Source: Alphaproteobacteria bacterium (GTDB taxonomy: Bacteria; Pseudomonadota; Alphaproteobacteria; UBA2966). From it: DNA of 40,503 nt. The translations under genes were made by a program, and so were the position numbers. Positions 1 to 9,064 of this stretch are shown here, piece by piece. Position 1 is the stretch's first letter; each line of letters opens with the position of its first letter. Location of the stretch: the NCBI GenBank assembly GCA_018654745.1, contig JABILA010000014.1, positions 1 through 40,503 on the forward strand, given 5' to 3'. The notes under the pieces were generated by a model that saw only the letters and a program-made list of their open reading frames with translations, was not told the DNA's origin and did not search any database.

Positions 1-1
1 A

Positions 2-1348
2 GGTCCCGCCGCGATCATGGAAGCCATCAATGCATCCATCGACTTTGACCGTCTGATGTATACCCAGGATCTTGCCGGGTCACGGGCACATTGTAACATG
101 TTGATGGCGCAAGGCATCATCGGCAATGACGATGGTCACGCGATTTTGACAGGTCTGGACCAGATCGAAGGTGAAATTCGGGAGGGTGCGTTTGAATTTT
201 CCGCAGCCCTGGAAGACATTCATATGCATATCGAAGCCCGGCTGCATGAAATCATTGGCCCGGCGGCAGGCAGATTGCATACTGCCCGGTCCCGCAACGA
301 TCAGGTCGCCACAGATTTCAGACTCTGGGTCCGGGACGCCATCGACAATACAGACGCTGCCCTGAAAGCCCTGTTGCAGGCGCTGGCGACACGTGCCGAA
401 GAACATGCCGCAACCGTCATGCCTGGATTTACACATTTGCAGACAGCCCAGCCTGTCACCTTCGGTCATCATATGATGGCTTATTTTCAGATGTTTTCCC
501 GGGACCGCAGCAGGTTGTCGGATTGTCGGGCCAGGATGAACGAAAATCCGCTGGGTGCTGCAGCACTTGCGGGGACGTCGTTCCCTATTGATCGTCAGGC
601 AACGGCAGAGGCCCTGGGCTTTGAGCGGCCTTGCGCCAATTCCATGGATGCGGTTGCGGATCGGGATTTTGCCCTGGAATATCTGTCTGTCTGTTCGATC
701 ACAGCCGTGCATATTTCCAGACTGGCAGAAGAGATTGTTCTGTGGGCATCACCATTGGTGAACTTTGTTGCCCTGCCCGACAGCCTGTCGACCGGGTCTT
801 CGATCATGCCGCAAAAGAAAAACCCGGACGCTGCTGAACTGGCAAGGGCCAAATCCGGTCGGATCATTGGCGATCTGAACACCTTGCTGATTGTCATGAA
901 GGGTCTGCCCATGACCTATTCCAAGGACATGCAGGAAGACAAGGAACCAACTTTTGATGCTGCGGATAGCCTGGCTTTGGCCATCGCTGCCATGACCGGC
1001 ATGGTGGCCGAGATCAAGGTTAATGAAGAGGCCATGGAAGCTGCGGCCGGCCAGGGCTTTTCCACGGCGACCGATCTGGCCGACTGGGTCGTTCGGGTGC
1101 TGGGTGTGCCGTTCCGGCGGGCCCACGATATCACCGGGCAAATTGTACGCATGGCCGAAGGTAAAAACTGTGGCCTGGAAGATCTCAGCCTGGCCGACAT
1201 GCAGTCGGTGGAAGCCGGGATCACAGAGGAAATTTTTGCGGTGCTGGGTGTGCGGAATTCAGTGAACAGCCGGACAAGCTTCGGCGGCACGGCACCTGAT
1301 CTGGTGCGCGCTGCAGCCGTCGCGGCACAATCTGATTTGAGCGATTAA
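2..1348 (+). CDS. argH: Argininosuccinate lyase, 5' end cut off by the window edge
   Basis: Last step of arginine synthesis: argininosuccinate is split into arginine and fumarate in the cytoplasm. The frame is open from the first bases of the window and reads [10 protein letters not shown], which is the usual early part of ArgH (the family starts earlier, with a WGGRF-type motif). The ATG at 17 is therefore an internal methionine and the true start lies upstream. The fumarase/aspartase-superfamily signature [11 protein letters not shown] lies about 259 residues after that [11 protein letters not shown] and the HLQTAQP segment, which carries the active-site region, are also present. The C-terminal half is complete and ends just before a small lipoprotein gene. 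It is probably the first gene of an argH-lptM-lysA operon. Identification is firm; only the 5' end is missing. Confidence 0.97.
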   Translation, partial: GPAAIMEAINASIDFDRLMYTQDLAGSRAHCNMLMAQGIIGNDDGHAILTGLDQIEGEIREGAFEFSAALEDIHMHIEARLHEIIGPAAGRLHTARSRNDQVATDFRLWVRDAIDNTDAALKALLQALATRAEEHAATVMPGFTHLQTAQPVTFGHHMMAYFQMFSRDRSRLSDCRARMNENPLGAAALAGTSFPIDRQATAEALGFERPCANSMDAVADRDFALEYLSVCSITAVHISRLAEEIVLWASPLVNFVALPDSLSTGSSIMPQKKNPDAAELARAKSGRIIGDLNTLLIVMKGLPMTYSKDMQEDKEPTFDAADSLALAIAAMTGMVAEIKVNEEAMEAAAGQGFSTATDLADWVVRVLGVPFRRAHDITGQIVRMAEGKNCGLEDLSLADMQSVEAGITEEIFAVLGVRNSVNSRTSFGGTAPDLVRAAAVAAQSDLSD

Positions 1349-1366
1349 ACTTAGGGGGCAAGAACC

Positions 1367-1519
1367 ATGAGAAATGCTTACAGGTTTCGCGAACTGAAAT
1401 GGATTGTGTTGTTGGCGTTGACGCTGACAGTGACGACATCCCTGGCCGCCTGCGGCAAAAAGGGTGCGCTGGAAAAACCCGCGGCAAAAACCGAACAATC
1501 GGTAAAAAAACCAAAGTGA
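1367..1519 (+). CDS. lptM: Small LptM-like (YifL-type) lipoprotein
   Basis: A 50-residue protein with a basic N-terminus, a hydrophobic stretch (residues 12-26) and a lipobox L-A-A-C with Cys29 as the predicted lipidated residue, followed directly by G-K-K-G-A-L. A cysteine followed by a short G-x-K-G-x-L motif is typical of LptM/YifL lipoproteins, which in Escherichia coli bind the LptD/LptE translocon and help its oxidative maturation. The mature part is only about 22 residues and rich in Lys, Pro and Ala. The ribosome site AGGGGG lies 8 bases before ATG 1367. The gene sits 18 bases after argH and before lysA, a place where many proteobacteria carry this lipoprotein. LptM function is inferred from size, motif and position. 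Confidence 0.8.
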   Translation: MRNAYRFRELKWIVLLALTLTVTTSLAACGKKGALEKPAAKTEQSVKKPK

Positions 1520-1611
1520 CTTGATCCCCGGTCACCCGCCAGCCAAAGTCATGCCCGGATGCCAACGTCACGTTCGGATTAACGGCAAAAAATTCTGAAA
1601 GTACTGAAGTC

Positions 1612-2868
1612 ATGGACCATTTCGATTACCGGGACGGTGAACTCTATGCCGAAGACCTGCCCGTTCAGGAAATAGCCAGTGCCGTCGGCACCCCGTTCTA
1701 TTGCTATTCAAGCGCCACACTGATCCGCCACTACAAGGCTTTTTCAGATGCCATGAGCGGCCTGGATGCCAAAATCTATTATGCCGTCAAAGCCAACAGC
1801 AACGTGGCACTGGTCCGCCTGTTGGCAAAGCAGGGCGCTGGTGCCGACATCGTCTCCGGTGGTGAACTGGCCATTGCCCAGGCTGCGGGCGTCGCGCCAG
1901 ACAATGTTGTCTTTTCCGGTGTTGGCAAGAAACGCGAAGAAATGCGCGCGGGCCTCGATGCTGGTATCGGTCAGTTCAATGTCGAATCCGAAGCGGAACT
2001 GGAGGCCCTGTCCGAGGTTGCATCCGGCATGGGGGCTACGGCTCATATCGGTATCCGTCTGAACCCGGATGTCGATGCAAAGACGCACGCCAAAATCACC
2101 ACGGGCAAAGCCGAAAACAAGTTCGGCGTCAGCTGGCCACGGGCGCGGGAGCTTTATGCACGCGCTGCAGAACTTCCCGGCATCAAAATAAAAGCCGTCG
2201 CTGTTCACATCGGCTCCCAGATCACAACACTGGAGCCCTATGAGCTGGCCTATCGACGCCTGCTGGAAATGGTTGACGTGCTGGAACAGGATGGCCACGA
2301 CATCGGCACCCTGGACCTTGGCGGCGGCCTCGGCATTCCCTACGGTGCAGAAACACCACCGACACCGGCAGAATATGGCGAAGTTGTCAGGCGCGTGTTT
2401 GGCAAGACCAACAAGAAACTGGGGTTTGAGCCTGGCCGCGTGATCGTCGGCAATGCCGGTATTGTTGTCTCGTCGCTGGTCTACAACAAGCAAAGCGAAG
2501 ACCGCCGGTTTGTTATTATCGACGCGGCCATGAACGACCTTATTCGCCCGACTTTGTATGATGCCAAACATGATCTGGTGCCCGTACGCCTGACCAATGG
2601 TCCGCACAGCAATGCGGATGTTGTCGGCCCTATTTGCGAATCGGGGGATACTTTCGCCCGTAATTGCGAATTACCCGAACTGGGTGAAGGTGAGTTGATC
2701 GCGATCCGCTCTGCCGGTGCCTATGGCGCGGTGATGGCGTCAACCTACAATGCCCGGCCCATGGCACCTGAAGTTCTGGTTCATGGCAACAGCTTCAGCG
2801 TTATCCGAAAACGCAAAACCATTGAAGACCTGATCGCGGATGACACGATTCCTGACTGGCTGAAATAG
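1612..2868 (+). CDS. lysA: Diaminopimelate decarboxylase
   Basis: Decarboxylates meso-diaminopimelate to lysine, the last lysine step; the enzyme is a PLP-dependent fold-type III (alanine racemase-like) protein. The PLP lysine is Lys60 in Y-Y-A-V-K-A-N-S-N. Further family marks are HIGSQI, the glycine-rich phosphate loop D-L-G-G-G-L-G-I-P-Y, E-P-G-R, the C-E-S-G-D segment that supplies the active-site cysteine from the partner subunit, and the C-terminal S-A-G-A-Y-G. At 418 residues it has the normal length. ATG 1612 opens on M-D-H-F-D-Y-R-D-G, typical of alphaproteobacterial LysA, although no strong ribosome site precedes it. It is co-oriented with argH and the lipoprotein gene and lies about 92 bases after the latter. 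Confidence 0.97.
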   Translation: MDHFDYRDGELYAEDLPVQEIASAVGTPFYCYSSATLIRHYKAFSDAMSGLDAKIYYAVKANSNVALVRLLAKQGAGADIVSGGELAIAQAAGVAPDNVVFSGVGKKREEMRAGLDAGIGQFNVESEAELEALSEVASGMGATAHIGIRLNPDVDAKTHAKITTGKAENKFGVSWPRARELYARAAELPGIKIKAVAVHIGSQITTLEPYELAYRRLLEMVDVLEQDGHDIGTLDLGGGLGIPYGAETPPTPAEYGEVVRRVFGKTNKKLGFEPGRVIVGNAGIVVSSLVYNKQSEDRRFVIIDAAMNDLIRPTLYDAKHDLVPVRLTNGPHSNADVVGPICESGDTFARNCELPELGEGELIAIRSAGAYGAVMASTYNARPMAPEVLVHGNSFSVIRKRKTIEDLIADDTIPDWLK

Positions 2869-2969
2869 GCTTTTTCACTATTTTCTGATTGGACATTCAG
2901 GGCCTTTTCGGGGGATTATTGGCGCTGTCGCTGATTTTCTATTGAATCCAGGATGCAGACATCAGGCAA

Positions 2970-5444
2970 ATGAGCAATTACCGTGAGACCACGCCAGGTA
3001 CACCGGATGCGATTCCACCAGGGGTCGGGTTTCGTATTGCCCTGGCACGCCTGGCGCTGGCTTGGGAATCACTCTGGCGCGCCCTGTGGCCGGTGGTCCT
3101 GACCATCCTGTTATTTGCCGCCGTGTCTCTGGCCGGTTTGTGGCAAGCCGTTGACGGCTACGTCCATGCCGCAGGCCTGGCATTATTTGCTGTCGTGACG
3201 CTGGCTCTGATCGCACGCCGTATATCGCTGATCACCTTTGCTTCGCGCGAGCAAGGCCGAAGACGTCTGGAAACAGACAGTGGTGCCCTGCATCGCCCCT
3301 TGCAAACCGTGGAAGACGATCTGGCCAGCGTGAACATCGCTGACAATACGGGCAAGCCTGATCCGGCAACTTACCAATTATGGGTACTGTCAAAGGCCCG
3401 CGCCCGGGAAGCCCTGGCACGACTGCGTCCACGCTGGCCGCGCCCAGGTCTGGCCGAACGTGATCCAAAGGCCTTTCGCTATGCCGTTGGTTTGCTGCTG
3501 TTCATCGGATTGATGGCGGCAGGTGCCAGTGCCCCGGAACGCCTTGCCCTTGCCTTTGTGCCGGACCTGTCATCACCGGTACCACCGGCCCGTTTTGAAG
3601 CCTGGATCACGCCGCCTGCCTATACCGGCAAAGCCCCGATCCTGCTGACAGCACATGGCAAAAAAATAATCCGCGAAAGTGATGCCGGAGAAGGCACCGC
3701 TGTCACCAGCATCCCCGTCAACAGTGATATTTTTATTCGCTTGCATGGGGGCCGTGGCCTGCCTGAACTCAAGCTTGGGAATTCCAGAATAGCGGCCGTC
3801 GCTGTTGATGCTCAAAACCACGAGATGGCGGGCAAGCTGGATCAGCCTGTGTCAGCCCTCCTGGTTCAGGACGAACAGGAACTGGCCAAATGGGAATTTG
3901 CCATCATTCCGGACGAAGCCCCGCAGGCTGCGATTGAACAGGACCCGACTGTCACTGCCCGGCTGGCCGTCAAGATACCCCTGCTGGCAACAGACGATTA
4001 TGGCCTGACCGGATTGCGCCTGTCCCTGAAGCACAAGGAGCAGACGCCTGAACTGATCGAGATCCCACTGCCAGGCCATGCGCCCGACACCTTCCGGCAT
4101 AAATTGTTCAGAGACTTTACGCCACACAAATGGGCTGGTCTTGCTGTCACCCTGATTGTGGAGGCCGAGGACGCCGCCGGTCAGACCGGGCGCAGCCAGT
4201 CGGTCAACTTCACGCTGCCCGAACGGAATTTCGAACATCCCGTCGCCCGCGCGATCATCGAGCAACGCAAGACGCTGGCATCTGATCGCAACAAAAGCCG
4301 CATCGTCGCGCGAACCTTGCGGATCATTGCGTCCTTCCCGGAAGAATTTGACAATGACAGCGTGGTTTCCCTGAGCCTGCGGTCTGCCGTTCGTCGCCTT
4401 GAACTGAACAATCACAAAAAATCAGTCGATGAAGTTATCGACATTCTATGGGACACGGCTTTGCGCATTGAAGATGGTGTTTTGTCCATTGCAGAACGGG
4501 CTTTGAGAAAAGCCGAACAGAATTTGATGGACGCCCTTTCCAGCAATGCGTCGCAGGCAGAAATTGATCGGCTGACCCAGGAATTAAAGCAGGCGATGGA
4601 TCGTTTCCTGCAAGCCATGCTGGAAGAAATGGCCAAAAATCCACAGCGGCAAAATCAGGCCAACCTGCCCATTGATCCCAACAGCCGTGCCGTCGACCGC
4701 CAGGACCTGCAAAAAATGTTGGACCGCGCGCGTGAGCTTTCCAGACTGGGTGCCCGTGACGCCGCCAAGGAATTGTTGTCGCAGCTTCGCAATATGCTGG
4801 AAAACCTGCGTGCCGGTGTGCGTCAGCAGCAAATGTCGCCCCGGGCAAAAGCCGGACAGGAAGCACTTGGCGAAATGAGCAAACTAATGCGCCGCCAGCA
4901 GGAATTGCTGGACCAGAGTCTGCGCCGTCAGCAAAGCGGCAAGGCCCGTCCCGGCGACAAGGAATCAAAAGCCAGCGCCGCCGAACAGGAAGCCTTGCGC
5001 CGTCGACTGGGTGAGGTTATGCGTAAACTGGGTGAGGCCCGTGGCAATATTCCGCGTCAACTGGGCAAAGCTGAAAGAGCCATGCGCGGTGCCGGAAAAT
5101 CCTTGCAGAAAGGTCAGCCCGGTAACGCGGCCCCACAGCAAAGCAGTGCCTTGCAGCAAATGCGGGCGGGGGCTGAAGCCCTGGCCAAAGCCATGGCCGG
5201 GGAACGTGGGCAACAGGGCCTGACGGGTCGGGGCCGCATGCCCATGCCAGGCCGCAACACGGACCCGCTGGGGCGACCCCTGGATGGCCAGGGCACCACT
5301 GCGGATGGTGATACCAAAATACCGGATGAAAGCGCCATTCAGCGCGCCCGGAAAGTTCTCAGGGAATTACACGACCGGGCCAGCGACATGACCCGTCCCA
5401 TGGAGGAGCGCGATTATCTGGACAGATTGTTAAAGCGGTTTTGA
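2970..5444 (+). CDS. TIGR02302/DUF4175-family membrane protein
   Basis: An 824-residue protein of the alphaproteobacterial TIGR02302 (DUF4175) family, whose biochemical role is not known to me. The N-terminus has two closely spaced membrane segments (about residues 33-55 and 59-80) and a third at about 170-190. A central presumably periplasmic part (about 200-420) follows, with repeated proline-rich beta-type stretches such as F-E-A-W-I-T-P-P-A-Y-T-G. The C-terminal half is highly charged and rich in Gln, Arg, Glu and Met, predicted to be mostly helical or coiled coil (about 450-740). It ends in a low-complexity Gly/Gln/Pro stretch and a short conserved-looking tail, R-D-Y-L-D-R-L-L-K-R-F. 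The gene follows lysA by about 100 bases and converges on hpt with 13 bases between them. ATG 2970 is the only reasonable start, since an ATG about 20 bases upstream runs straight into a stop. Confidence 0.85.
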   Translation: MSNYRETTPGTPDAIPPGVGFRIALARLALAWESLWRALWPVVLTILLFAAVSLAGLWQAVDGYVHAAGLALFAVVTLALIARRISLITFASREQGRRRLETDSGALHRPLQTVEDDLASVNIADNTGKPDPATYQLWVLSKARAREALARLRPRWPRPGLAERDPKAFRYAVGLLLFIGLMAAGASAPERLALAFVPDLSSPVPPARFEAWITPPAYTGKAPILLTAHGKKIIRESDAGEGTAVTSIPVNSDIFIRLHGGRGLPELKLGNSRIAAVAVDAQNHEMAGKLDQPVSALLVQDEQELAKWEFAIIPDEAPQAAIEQDPTVTARLAVKIPLLATDDYGLTGLRLSLKHKEQTPELIEIPLPGHAPDTFRHKLFRDFTPHKWAGLAVTLIVEAEDAAGQTGRSQSVNFTLPERNFEHPVARAIIEQRKTLASDRNKSRIVARTLRIIASFPEEFDNDSVVSLSLRSAVRRLELNNHKKSVDEVIDILWDTALRIEDGVLSIAERALRKAEQNLMDALSSNASQAEIDRLTQELKQAMDRFLQAMLEEMAKNPQRQNQANLPIDPNSRAVDRQDLQKMLDRARELSRLGARDAAKELLSQLRNMLENLRAGVRQQQMSPRAKAGQEALGEMSKLMRRQQELLDQSLRRQQSGKARPGDKESKASAAEQEALRRRLGEVMRKLGEARGNIPRQLGKAERAMRGAGKSLQKGQPGNAAPQQSSALQQMRAGAEALAKAMAGERGQQGLTGRGRMPMPGRNTDPLGRPLDGQGTTADGDTKIPDESAIQRARKVLRELHDRASDMTRPMEERDYLDRLLKRF

Positions 5445-5457
5445 ACCGATAAGAAAA

Positions 5458-6015
5458 TCAGCTCTCTTCGACGACGCCGATAAACGGCAGTTCGCGATAA
5501 TAGTGGGCCCAGTCCAGGCCGTAGCCCACAACAAATTCGTCCGGGCAAACAAATCCCACAAAATCAGCTTCTACGCCGACGCCTTCAACCCGCTTGCCGA
5601 CTTTATCCAGCAAGACACAGAGGCCAACCTTGTTGGCGCCGCGCTTGTAGAGATGTTCACGGGCGAAATCCATGGTTCGGCCTGATTCCAGAATATCATC
5701 TACAATCAATATGTTACGACCTTCGATAGGGTCTGTTGTATCGCGGACCATCTCAACCGTTTTGGAACTTTCGGTGCCGGTGCCATAGCTGGAGAGCTGC
5801 ATGAAATCGACCTGGGGCCGGATACCAGCCCGGTGCATCGAGCGCATTAAATCAGCGGTAAAAACGAAACTGCCTTTCAGGATAGCGATCAGCAGCAGGT
5901 CATTTCCCAACAGGCCAGCGATTTCCTGACCCAATGTATCAACCCGCTCGGCAATATCCTCTTCACTGAAAAGGACACGGATCGACGCATTATCGTCGGC
6001 TGGATTGATGGCCAT
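5458..6015 (-). CDS. hpt: Hypoxanthine phosphoribosyltransferase
   Basis: Purine salvage enzyme that joins hypoxanthine (often also guanine) to phosphoribosyl pyrophosphate. The PRPP-binding motif I-L-I-V-D-D-I-L-E-S-G-R-T is intact, with the two acidic residues and the Thr of the phosphate loop. The upstream L-K-G-S-F-V-F motif and the C-terminal D-F-V-G-F-V-C-P-D-E-F-V-V-G-Y-G-L-D segment are the standard HGPRT purine-binding region. At 185 residues the length is typical. It is read from the minus strand, converges on the TIGR02302 gene, and follows a zinc-ribbon protein gene by 45 bases in the same direction, so the two may share a transcript. Confidence 0.96.
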   Translation of the reverse strand: MAINPADDNASIRVLFSEEDIAERVDTLGQEIAGLLGNDLLLIAILKGSFVFTADLMRSMHRAGIRPQVDFMQLSSYGTGTESSKTVEMVRDTTDPIEGRNILIVDDILESGRTMDFAREHLYKRGANKVGLCVLLDKVGKRVEGVGVEADFVGFVCPDEFVVGYGLDWAHYYRELPFIGVVEES

Positions 6016-6060
6016 TAAAAAGTACCTTTGATTTCGTCAGGATTTTCAGAGCGTATCTTG

Positions 6061-7026
6061 TTATTTCTTGTCGTCACCGGATGCAGCATCCTTGGCCTTG
6101 GTTTTGGCGTCAGGATCCTCGACAACAAAGCTGATCTTCAGGCCCTGCGCTGTTTTTGGTGGATCAGGGACCAGGGTCGAAAATTCAATTTTTTCACCCG
6201 GTTTCAACTCGCTTTTGGGGGCCTTGAAGGTCCATTCAAATACCGGCGCGCGTTTGGCATCCAGTAAAGCACCAGCCAGCATGGGCACAGTCATCATTTC
6301 GCCTGAAATATTCACAACATTGCCGGTGATCGTCAAAATCGCCTTGTTGTCCTTGTCACGGCCCGGTATCGGCTTGATACCACTGATATCAAGCAATTCG
6401 CTTAAAGGTGGGTCACCCATGCCAATGGCGTCATAAAGCTGGCTGGCTGGCGGCCATGAGGCGATAATCATGTCGCGCCCAAATAATCCTCCGACCACGA
6501 GGGCAATCACAAAGACCAAAAGGCTGATCCAGCCGATCATTAATCCGATACGCTTGCCGCCACCGCCGCCGCTTGCCTTTTTGCCGCGCGCGCCTTTTTT
6601 GCCTCTTTTGCTGCCTCTGGGCGCAATATTCGGCATATCGTCAATGTCGTCCAGGCTTGGGACTTCAAAGTCGTCGTCATCATCGTCGTCAAAATCTACG
6701 GGTGCTGGTAACGGATCAGGGAAATTATCGTCGATCACTGGTGCTGCGGGTGCCCGGGCCGGTGCCGGATCGTCAAAGCCGACTTCCTGCGCAACGGGGC
6801 CTTCCGGTACATCAGGAACTTCCGGTGCCGCCGGTGCCACGGGTGCCACGGGTGCGGCAGGCGCAGCTGCCACAGGGGCAGGTGCCGCAACAGGCGCGGC
6901 TTCCTCGGTCGATTGTTCCGTCCATGAATTACCACATTTGGCACAACGGACAGTCCGCCCACCAGGCGGCAAAGCCGAGGCATTTATTTCATATCGGGTA
7001 TCACACGACGGGCAAGTAAGAATCAT
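6061..7026 (-). CDS. Zinc-ribbon (MJ0042-type) single-pass membrane protein, DUF3426-like
   Basis: The first 38 residues form an MJ0042-type zinc ribbon: C5-P-S-C8 and C28-A-K-C31, with the usual R-Y-E-I and G-x-x-V-R-C context. A long low-complexity linker rich in Ala, Pro and Val follows (about 40-100), then an acidic run of aspartates near residue 115, a Lys/Gly-rich patch, and one strong membrane helix (about residues 160-185). The last 110 residues form a soluble domain resembling DUF3426 (I-T-G-N-V-V-N-I-S-G, then a late F-V-V-E-D). The family is common in proteobacteria and usually described as a zinc-finger/thioredoxin-like protein of unknown role. The order of parts suggests a cytoplasmic ribbon tethered to a periplasmic domain. 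Confidence 0.85.
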   Translation of the reverse strand: MILTCPSCDTRYEINASALPPGGRTVRCAKCGNSWTEQSTEEAAPVAAPAPVAAAPAAPVAPVAPAAPEVPDVPEGPVAQEVGFDDPAPARAPAAPVIDDNFPDPLPAPVDFDDDDDDDFEVPSLDDIDDMPNIAPRGSKRGKKGARGKKASGGGGGKRIGLMIGWISLLVFVIALVVGGLFGRDMIIASWPPASQLYDAIGMGDPPLSELLDISGIKPIPGRDKDNKAILTITGNVVNISGEMMTVPMLAGALLDAKRAPVFEWTFKAPKSELKPGEKIEFSTLVPDPPKTAQGLKISFVVEDPDAKTKAKDAASGDDKK

Positions 7027-7101
7027 GCTGGTAATTCACCAAATTGTGTCAAACTCTTATAGGCATTTGCAAAGGGAGAGGCAATATCCGCAACACATAC
7101 T

Positions 7102-7204
7102 AGAGCGTTTCCGAGTTTCACGGAAACGCAGCGTTGCCTCAAATCCCTTGGTATGAGCCAACAAACGAAGTAAAAGCGATTCCGATTAATTCGGAATCGC
7201 CCTA
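7102..7204. repeat. Composite palindromic repeat (two hairpins), class 1
   Basis: Two hairpins lie 46 bases apart. The first is GCGTTTCCG (7105-7113) with CGGAAACGC (7121-7129) and a 7-base loop. The second is GCGATTCCGA (7176-7185) with TCGGAATCGC (7191-7200) and a 5-base loop. The outer ends are also inverted copies of each other (AGAGCG on the left; AGGGCG on the right read in reverse complement), so the whole is an inverted pair of related units. The second hairpin contains two GANTC sites. It lies in the 403-base space between the divergent zinc-ribbon and ftsE genes, which holds no convincing gene. Confidence 0.7.
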
Positions 7205-7301
7205 TCTCCAGAATTGAATGATCGATATATCGAGTCATCTGTTGCGCCTGCGAATTATCGGTTTCATCAGTCATCCAGCATAAATTTGTTTGACATGAAT
7301 C
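7178..7301. promoter_or_regulatory. GANTC sites and a 12-bp palindrome upstream of ftsE
   Basis: Four GANTC sites (7178, 7194, 7232, 7297) occur in 124 bases before ftsE. By base composition about half a site would be expected. The site at 7232 overlaps a perfect palindrome TCGATATATCGA (7222-7233). CcrM, which methylates GANTC in alphaproteobacteria, is encoded further along this window. Two of the four sites belong to a palindromic repeat, so part of the enrichment may be a by-product of that repeat. Confidence 0.4.
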
Positions 7302-7429
7302 AAAATGACCGCTTTGCCAACAAAATCCAGCGGCGGTCACAACTTGTTCGTTCTGAAAAATGGAATATAAATCTATTATTCCCCGCCATGTCTTCATAGC
7401 ATGCCGTAAAACTTTGGAGAATACAAAAA

Positions 7430-8173
7430 GTGCTTCGATTTCAGAACGTCGGATTACGCTATGGGCTTGGCCCGGAAGTGTTGCGTGACGTTAATTTACA
7501 TCTGGCACCGGGATCTTTCCATTTTTTGACCGGCCCCAGTGGTGCCGGGAAATCGTCATTGCTGAAACTGATGTATCTTGGATTGCAGCCCTCCAGAGGC
7601 AATATTTCCATGTTTAATCAGGATATCGCGACAATAGACCGGGCGGAATTACCGGGTTTGCGTCGGCGGGTGGGCGTTGTGTTCCAGAATTTTCGCTTGC
7701 TGGATCATCTGAGCACCCTGGACAATGTCGCCCTGCCGCTGCGCATAGCCGGGGCCAAGGAAGGCACAGTGCGCGATCACGTCGCCGAATTACTGTCCTG
7801 GGTTGGTTTGGGCAATCATCTGGATGTCCACCCGCCAACGCTTTCGGATGGCGAAAAACAACGGGTTGCCATTGCCCGTGCGGTGATCGGTCGCCCCAGC
7901 CTGTTATTGGCGGATGAGCCGACGGGTAGCGTCGATCTTGAGCAGGGATTGCGCATCCTGCATTTGTTTGAACAATTGAACAAAATTGGCACAACCGTCG
8001 TGATTGCCACCCACGACCGGGGCCTGATCAAACGTTTTAGCCACCCGGTTCTGAAACTGGAGCGCGGCAAGTTAAAGATCAACCGCCGCGCGGCACCACC
8101 AGCCAGTCCCGCCAGCCCTGAAAACCAGCCTCCGGAAAACAGCGGAGGTCAGCAAGATGGCCCGACGTCGTGA
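7430..8173 (+). CDS. ftsE: Cell-division ABC transporter ATP-binding protein FtsE
   Basis: Cytoplasmic ATPase partner of FtsX; in studied bacteria FtsEX controls septal peptidoglycan hydrolases through periplasmic activators. Walker A is G-P-S-G-A-G-K-S-S, the Q-loop lies in V-V-F-Q-N-F-R-L-L-D-H, the signature is L-S-D-G-E-K-Q-R-V, Walker B is L-L-L-A-D-E-P-T-G, and the H-loop is A-T-H-D-R. The start is GTG 7430 with GGAG about 9 bases upstream. At 247 residues it is about 25 longer than E. coli FtsE because of a Pro/Ala/Ser-rich tail; this tail is encoded in the region that runs into ftsX, which starts 17 bases before the ftsE stop. That overlap implies translational coupling. Confidence 0.95.
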   Translation: MLRFQNVGLRYGLGPEVLRDVNLHLAPGSFHFLTGPSGAGKSSLLKLMYLGLQPSRGNISMFNQDIATIDRAELPGLRRRVGVVFQNFRLLDHLSTLDNVALPLRIAGAKEGTVRDHVAELLSWVGLGNHLDVHPPTLSDGEKQRVAIARAVIGRPSLLLADEPTGSVDLEQGLRILHLFEQLNKIGTTVVIATHDRGLIKRFSHPVLKLERGKLKINRRAAPPASPASPENQPPENSGGQQDGPTS

Positions 8174-9041
8174 TCTGCCGCTGGAACGCGACGGCACCGG
8201 GCGTTTCCTGCCCTGGTTGATCGCCCTGATGGTCTACCTGGCCTGCCTGGCCCTGGCCGGTGCCATTATGCTCGACGAGGCCTCGGGCCGCTGGCAATCC
8301 GGGCTGACCGGCACTATGACAGCACAAATCCCGGCAGCTGATTCCGGCAAGTCAGACGAACACCCGGCGACGATTGCGGCGGTTCTGGATGTTTTGAAAA
8401 ACACCCCGGGCATTCGTGATGCACAGCCTTTGACCACGGACAGTGTCATCGCCCTGATCGAGCCGTGGCTGGGCAAGGGGAATGTGGCGAGTGATTTACC
8501 CATCCCCGTGCTGATCGATATCCAGCTTGAGGAAAATGCGACATTTGACACCGTCGCCCTCGCCATTCAGCTGGAGCAAGTCGCCCCTGGCACCCGCCTT
8601 GATGATCATGAAATCTGGATTACACGCATGCTGCGCCTGAGCCAGACCATCGGTGCTGTGGCCATGACAATCGTTATTTTGATCGGTATTGCGGCGGCGG
8701 CGACGGTTGTCTTTGCCACCCGGACCGGCCTTGCCGTCCATCAGGGTGCGATCGAGGTTCTGCACATCATAGGTGCCCGCGACACTTATATCGCTCGACA
8801 ATTCCAGGTCCGGGCCATGTCCCTGGCCCTGAGAGGCGGTCTGCTGGGCCTGATACTGGCCACCATGACACTTGCCTTGCTGGCCGGGATTGCCGGAAAT
8901 CTTGAGGGACCGCTGCTGCCACAACTGGCGGTCACGCCGTCCCTTTGGGGTGGTTTGGCGGCCCTGCCCCTGGCTGCAGCCTTGATTGCAACGCTGACGG
9001 CGCGTATTACGGTTGTGCGGACGCTGAGCCGTTTGCCCTGA
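8157..9041 (+). CDS. ftsX: Cell-division membrane protein FtsX
   Basis: Membrane partner of FtsE. It has a short basic cytoplasmic N-terminus (M-A-R-R-R-D), a first membrane segment at about residues 18-40, a periplasmic loop of about 120 residues (L-K-N-T-P-G-I-R-D-A-Q-P is the usual start of that domain), and three further membrane segments near 165-190, 215-240 and 262-285 with a conserved L-H-I-I-G-A-R-D-T-Y-I motif between them. This is the standard FtsX plan. The sequence is short and divergent, as is common in alphaproteobacteria, and the assignment rests mainly on topology and the overlap with ftsE. Confidence 0.9.
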   Translation: MARRRDLPLERDGTGRFLPWLIALMVYLACLALAGAIMLDEASGRWQSGLTGTMTAQIPAADSGKSDEHPATIAAVLDVLKNTPGIRDAQPLTTDSVIALIEPWLGKGNVASDLPIPVLIDIQLEENATFDTVALAIQLEQVAPGTRLDDHEIWITRMLRLSQTIGAVAMTIVILIGIAAAATVVFATRTGLAVHQGAIEVLHIIGARDTYIARQFQVRAMSLALRGGLLGLILATMTLALLAGIAGNLEGPLLPQLAVTPSLWGGLAALPLAAALIATLTARITVVRTLSRLP

Positions 9042-9064
9042 TGACGTGACCACCAGAATTTGGA

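Noticed and set aside
6470..7156. A 228-residue plus-strand frame opposite the zinc-ribbon gene
   Set aside because: It is the antisense of the Ala/Pro-rich and aspartate-rich linker, giving Ser/Gly/Ala runs without any domain.
7023..7397. A 124-residue minus-strand open frame in the zinc-ribbon/ftsE gap
   Set aside because: It runs through both arms of the palindromic repeat, has no ribosome site and no recognisable protein pattern.
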